DNA of 64,000 bases from B69-G16 sp964501905 (lineage in GTDB: Archaea > Thermoproteota > Thermoprotei > Thermofilales > B69-G16): the NCBI GenBank assembly GCA_964501905.1, contig CAZCTW010000009.1, positions 1 to 64,000 of the forward strand, written 5' to 3'. How positions within the stretch are numbered: position 1 is the first letter of the stretch; the number at the start of each line of letters is the position of its first letter. Made by a program: the position numbers and the translations under genes. Below are positions 60,583 through 64,000 of the stretch, piece after piece. The notes beneath the pieces are model-generated. The model was not told the DNA's origin, did no database searches, and was given only the letters and a program-made list of their open reading frames with translations.

Positions 60583-61359
60583 ATGGCAGAAGGATATGAG
60601 TATATGGTAAAAGGACAAAAAGAGGCTAGAATAGGTTTAGACAGCGAAGAAGATATTATTCGTATGATAAATTTCAATGAAAAATTCCGTAATTTATTAA
60701 AGGAGTGTCTTATAACACTCGGTTTTAATCCCAAAGAAAGGATAATAGCACGAAAGGATGGCGTGAAAACAGATATTCTCATACGAATCAATGAACAAGA
60801 AGAAATCGGTGTAAGTATAAAGTCAAGTACAAAAACTAGTTTTCATCAACTAGATAGAAGACGTCTTGAAGAGTGGAAAACGTTTCTGAACATGCCGGAT
60901 GAAATTTTTGAAATAATAAAGGAAGCAATATTGCGAATTGCTAGAAATTCTAGAAATAAATTCATATTAGAAAAAAATCAAGATAAAATAAGAAATTTCC
61001 TTGCTAAACATCTTCGTGAAATAATAAATGAAATATTTAGAAAAGGAGAGCAAAAATTGAAATTATTCATGATAAATGATAAAAGGAAAAGAAGAATATA
61101 TATCTTTCATATGGATGATGTTCTTAACTTTCTGTTTAAAAATGCAAATAATAACATATCTTTTACAGAAAAAGGAATTATAAGACTTGGTAACTTTATG
61201 ACGATTCAAAGAAAAGGTGGTGATGGAAAACACATCACTATTCCCAAAACCGATTGGAGACATCCTGGCAATCAGCTGCAATTTAAGTTTTCTCCATTAA
61301 AATTTGCAGAATACATTGAATTAACAAAGGCAATTAAATTCTGTACTATAGATTACTGA
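60583..61359 (+). CDS. Putative restriction endonuclease
   Basis: A 258-residue protein. KTDILIRINEQEEIGVSIKS carries a PD-(D/E)xK-like pattern (Asp, then a Lys in a beta strand), and FHQLDRRRLEEWKTFLNM and DGKHITIPKTDWRHPGNQLQ look enzyme-like. It converges with the adenine methyltransferase with a 14-base overlap, the usual layout of a type II restriction-modification pair. A longer start at 60532 is possible. The region is AT-rich and Lys/Ile-rich compared with the core genes, suggesting transfer. Confidence 0.62.
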   Translation: MAEGYEYMVKGQKEARIGLDSEEDIIRMINFNEKFRNLLKECLITLGFNPKERIIARKDGVKTDILIRINEQEEIGVSIKSSTKTSFHQLDRRRLEEWKTFLNMPDEIFEIIKEAILRIARNSRNKFILEKNQDKIRNFLAKHLREIINEIFRKGEQKLKLFMINDKRKRRIYIFHMDDVLNFLFKNANNNISFTEKGIIRLGNFMTIQRKGGDGKHITIPKTDWRHPGNQLQFKFSPLKFAEYIELTKAIKFCTIDY

Positions 61360-63403
61360 ATAATGCTTGATATAAGTCACTAATGATTTTTTCTGGGTTT
61401 TCAATACCGATAAGTTTGGCTATGGAGAGATCAAGTTTGTATCTATATTCTTTGTTTAATTGTTCCCATAAAGGTGGAAGAGGTTTATTTAACACTTTGT
61501 TAACGTTTTCAATAACTTCTACCATTGCTTCTTTATTTATCGCATTTATATTGACTATAGGCAATTCAACATAGTCATTTTCTAGAAATCTAGTCCATGT
61601 TTCTGAAATTCTTCTACCCAGTAACATTAGAACTGAAATAAAAATTGTGCTATTAAACCAACCAATGAGAAGCTTTGAAAGAGTTTCATCATTGTTTCTA
61701 ACAATGTAAAAATTCTTAGAAGCAGCTACCTTTTCTTTTGTGTAATTCGCAAATACACTTCTATTTTTGAATAGCAAATCTACTTTATCAGGAACAAAAA
61801 CTTGTCCAAATGGTTTCTTAATTGTTATTTGTTTATGAACATGACTATACCAGTATTTGCCGTAGGCATTTATAGCTGGTTTTGCTGTACCCGAACTAAA
61901 ACCCCACCTAATATATTCACGAAGATCACTTGGCAGCTTATTAATTTCAACTGGAGGAATTGAAAGCATGAACGTATTAACTTCGGCTTCAATTTTATGG
62001 CTATAAAGGCTTGGCTTACGAAGAGTTTTTACTAAAAATTTTTTATTTAAGGATAATTCAGTTTTAGTTTCTAAGTATTGGATTTTCACAAAATCACTTT
62101 CTTCTTTTGTGATTTTCCAGTATTTGTTTGGGATGAAAAAGAATTCAGGTCCGTACATCTCAACTCCTCTTATGATGCTACTCTTGCCAAGTATATCGTT
62201 CCAATACCCTAATGTTCTCTTTTTCAATCCTTGTTTAAATATATTAACAATAATATTCCTGAGCTTACCCTCTCCGAATAAGGCTAGCCAATTAATGTCT
62301 AAGAATCGTGGCAAATTATGAAGATTTATCGTATTCGCATATGGTTTTCTAACATCTCTTTTATTCATAATAATCTTAGCTACTTCTTCGATGTTATTAT
62401 TCAACTCAATAAATACTGTTGATCTGTCTTTATTATCGCCTTTAACAGCTACTATGATCACTTCTTTAAATCCACTATCCTCTGAGAATGATGCTCTTGA
62501 TTTGCACTCTACCATGGCATATATTCCATATTTCTTTCTTAGCAAGGATTTGTATCCTCTTCCATATATAGTATAAAATGTAGAAGCTGGAAGTACCGAT
62601 ATGAGCAAACCACCACTATTTAAAATATAATCACAAAGAAACATAGACAAAGTTTGAAGACTCACTTCCCTTCGAGTTATGTACTTTTCATATCCTAATT
62701 TTTCTATAATTGTAAGAAGATAGTTTCGATACTTCTTTTCTAAATATTTCCATCGAGTAAAGGGAGGGTTCGTTAGGATAACATCTGCCTTTGGCAATTC
62801 GCATTGTATAACAAATGGTGAAGAAACCTTGGATATTTCTTTGAATGCATCTCCAACTATTACAGTAACAATATCCTTTTTCCCCTTCGTTACATGTAAT
62901 AGCGATGCATAAGCAACTAGAGCTGGTAAGGGTAATGGTTCTATACCCCATGCTTTCTGTACTTTTTCTACTCCTATTTTTTTAATGGCAGTTGTTAATG
63001 TGGAGCCAGAACCAAGAAATGGATCCGCAAGAACGACTTTTTCGTTTCTTGAGCGTTTTAGAAATTCTTCAACAACTAGTGCCATAAGATTCGTTCCCTG
63101 TTGTATAGTATAATATGCTGCAAATTTCTTCCTCTTTTCTTGGGGGATTAACTTTTGGACTCTTACTTGACATTCCTCAATTGAAAGATTTATTTTCTGT
63201 ATTTCCGATTTGATAAATCTAATTTCAGTAGAGTCTAATTTTCTTAAATTTGGTAATATTGGAGCATTCCATGATGCTAATGACTCTATGTCATCTTCAT
63301 CACTGTATTTTAATATAGTAGCTAGGGCAGTGATAAAAATTCTGAAACTTTCTTTGCTAACAGGCTCTATTCCTAACTTTTCTAGTATTTTATTAGCTCT
63401 CAT
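61346..63403 (-). CDS. N6-adenine DNA methyltransferase
   Basis: A 685-residue methyltransferase. The SAM-binding motif I is LADPFLGSGSTLTTAIKK (about residue 126), and the catalytic motif IV is DVILTNPPFTRWKYL (NPPF near 212). The large C-terminal part probably recognises the target (PSDLREYIRWGFSSGTAKPA, RRISETWTRFLENDYVELPI). It overlaps the AbrB-like gene's 3' end. I use ATG 63403, behind GGTG. With the convergent nuclease it forms a restriction-modification system. Confidence 0.87.
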   Translation of the reverse strand: MRANKILEKLGIEPVSKESFRIFITALATILKYSDEDDIESLASWNAPILPNLRKLDSTEIRFIKSEIQKINLSIEECQVRVQKLIPQEKRKKFAAYYTIQQGTNLMALVVEEFLKRSRNEKVVLADPFLGSGSTLTTAIKKIGVEKVQKAWGIEPLPLPALVAYASLLHVTKGKKDIVTVIVGDAFKEISKVSSPFVIQCELPKADVILTNPPFTRWKYLEKKYRNYLLTIIEKLGYEKYITRREVSLQTLSMFLCDYILNSGGLLISVLPASTFYTIYGRGYKSLLRKKYGIYAMVECKSRASFSEDSGFKEVIIVAVKGDNKDRSTVFIELNNNIEEVAKIIMNKRDVRKPYANTINLHNLPRFLDINWLALFGEGKLRNIIVNIFKQGLKKRTLGYWNDILGKSSIIRGVEMYGPEFFFIPNKYWKITKEESDFVKIQYLETKTELSLNKKFLVKTLRKPSLYSHKIEAEVNTFMLSIPPVEINKLPSDLREYIRWGFSSGTAKPAINAYGKYWYSHVHKQITIKKPFGQVFVPDKVDLLFKNRSVFANYTKEKVAASKNFYIVRNNDETLSKLLIGWFNSTIFISVLMLLGRRISETWTRFLENDYVELPIVNINAINKEAMVEVIENVNKVLNKPLPPLWEQLNKEYRYKLDLSIAKLIGIENPEKIISDLYQALFSNL

Positions 63404-63587
63404 CTTTCTTTTCACCTTTCTTCAACGGTTTTACAACAATTATAAGCTCTCCGCCTTCGGCTCTGATTTCCCAGCTAAGTTTGTCTCCCTTTGAAAGGTT
63501 AAACTGTTTAACGATTCCCATAGGAATAGTTGTTCTTAAAGACTTGCTTTTTGATGTAGCCTTAGTAAGCACGGTGATCTCTCCCAT
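63393..63587 (-). CDS. AbrB/SpoVT-type DNA-binding protein
   Basis: A 64-residue swapped-hairpin DNA-binding protein (SKSLRTTIPMGIVKQFNLSK, GDKLSWEIRAEGGELIIVVK). It is the first gene of the methyltransferase operon and overlaps it by 11 bases. The role is probably transcription control of the restriction-modification genes. It is like an antitoxin, but no toxin gene is adjacent. Confidence 0.85.
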   Translation of the reverse strand: MGEITVLTKATSKSKSLRTTIPMGIVKQFNLSKGDKLSWEIRAEGGELIIVVKPLKKGEKKDES

Positions 63588-63609
63588 TGTTAATAACCCA
63601 TCATAATTA

Positions 63610-63678
63610 TAGGTAAAACTATTTATAAAGATTTTGATATAAGATTTTACCTAATAATAGGTAAAATACTAGGTAAAG
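63610..63678. promoter_or_regulatory. TAGGTAAA boxes at the AbrB-methyltransferase promoter
   Basis: Three direct copies (63610-63618, 63658-63666, 63670-63678) and one inverted copy (TTTTACCTA, 63645-63653) of TAGGTAAA(A/G). The middle pair forms a 9-bp inverted repeat with a 4-base gap. The minus-strand TATA box (TTTATAAATAG, near 63620-63630) lies among them. A likely operator of the AbrB-type protein. Confidence 0.6.
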
Positions 63679-63880
63679 TGGTTGGCATAGAGATTACGCC
63701 GATATTAGGGAAACCTAAAAATAAAAGAGCAATAAGTGGTTAGGCCTGCTAAAGGAAGGTCTAGATCCCCAAATATAACCCCGCTTGCAAAAACCTTAGT
63801 GTTTTAATAGAACCTGTCTAGTCGGCGTCGCCTATAGTGTTCTGAGTTAAGTAACCGTTTGAACTTAGGTTATTGCTCGG
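63679..63880. other. Noncoding gap
   Basis: About 200 bases between the TAGGTAAA boxes and the stop of the gene that runs off the right edge. I see no gene, RNA or strong repeat. Confidence 0.4.
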
Positions 63881-64000
63881 CTAAGACTTTACCGCTACTA
63901 TAATGAAGGACGTTATCCCACCGTGTTTTACGGTATACGTTTTCCTTAAAGCAAAACCATGTTTATTCAAGATACTTGTTAAGAGTTTTTTACGAGGAGT
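63881..64000 (-). CDS. Partial gene, 3' end only
   Basis: An open frame enters from the right edge and ends at TAG 63881-63883. The last 39 residues include KKLLTSILNKHGFALRKTYT and GGITSFIIVAVKS. The strand-turn-strand ending resembles the C-terminus of class I methyltransferases or similar enzymes, but this is only an impression. The start lies outside the window. Confidence 0.5.
   Translation of the reverse strand, partial: TPRKKLLTSILNKHGFALRKTYTVKHGGITSFIIVAVKS

Noticed and set aside
1..64000. CRISPR arrays and complete insertion sequences
   Set aside because: I saw no regularly spaced repeats, no cas genes, no transposase and no terminal inverted repeats with target duplications.

Overview
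The window is archaeal. It carries PCNA, a two-subunit primase, GINS, archaeal ribosomal proteins (L31e, L39e, S19e, S26e, L10e), RpoK, aIF6, EF-1alpha, two thermosome subunits, a TFB and tRNAs with bulge-helix-bulge introns. A histone, S26e, a DUF2192 protein, a possible arcadin-1-like protein and introns at unusual tRNA positions point to a hyperthermophilic member of the Thermoproteota/TACK group. I cannot name the genus. Genes are tightly packed. Many starts are leaderless or use TTG/GTG behind a GGTG-type ribosome binding site.

Layout. 0-6.6 kb: replication genes (PCNA, PriL, PriS, GINS), Hsp20 and histone, then the conserved cluster aIF6-L31e-L39e-PDCD5-S19e. 6.8-7.4 kb: 5S rRNA, then a noncoding segment with inverted origin-recognition-box-like repeats that I read as a replication origin. 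7.4-17.3 kb: two helix-turn-helix genes, a four-subunit 2-oxoacid:ferredoxin oxidoreductase, a DUF2070 membrane protein, S2, Memo, type 2 IPP isomerase and S13-S4-S11. 17.4-21.6 kb: a small arcadin-like gene, RpoK and two divergent thermosome genes sharing a promoter motif. 21.6-27.8 kb: a compact nine-gene operon that starts with a TFB paralogue and continues with a type IV pilus-type ATPase, a membrane platform protein and six small pilin-like or membrane proteins, two of them under 50 residues. 27.9-31.3 kb: tRNA-Val, an MBL-fold nuclease and the MTA phosphorylase/SAH hydrolase pair.

31.3-36.7 kb is a decaying, AT-rich accessory stretch: two DUF72 remnants, a frameshifted secreted glycosidase-like protein and fragments. 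36.9-40.4 kb has a likely C/D box sRNA, ArgRS, DUF429 and a Gfo/Idh/MocA dehydrogenase. At about 41.2 kb, by an intron-containing initiator tRNA-Met, the + strand switches abruptly from A/C-rich to G/T-rich. Next come a free-standing LAGLIDADG homing endonuclease, a GC-rich hairpin-filled noncoding block, a HerA-like ATPase broken by one in-frame TGA, and a divergent operon of winged-helix protein, RecA-like protein without Walker A, and RadA paralogue. 46.7-52.6 kb is again accessory, with a decayed VapBC pair, a CPBP protease, an MFS transporter and a geranylgeranyl-reductase pseudogene.

52.9-60.4 kb returns to core genes: S26e, TrmY, a winged-helix/NrdD-like fusion, TrmJ, DUF2192, L10e, archease, tRNA-Ser, S10, EF-1alpha and tRNA-Arg. 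The right end holds a restriction-modification-like pair with an AbrB-type gene preceded by repeated TAGGTAAA boxes, and the 3' end of one more gene.

The most notable points are the candidate origin, the TFB-led pilus operon, the HTH/NrdD-like fusion, the RadA/RecA-like/HerA cluster at the strand-composition switch, the shared thermosome promoter element, and the tRNA-Val with a 13-nt D-arm insertion.
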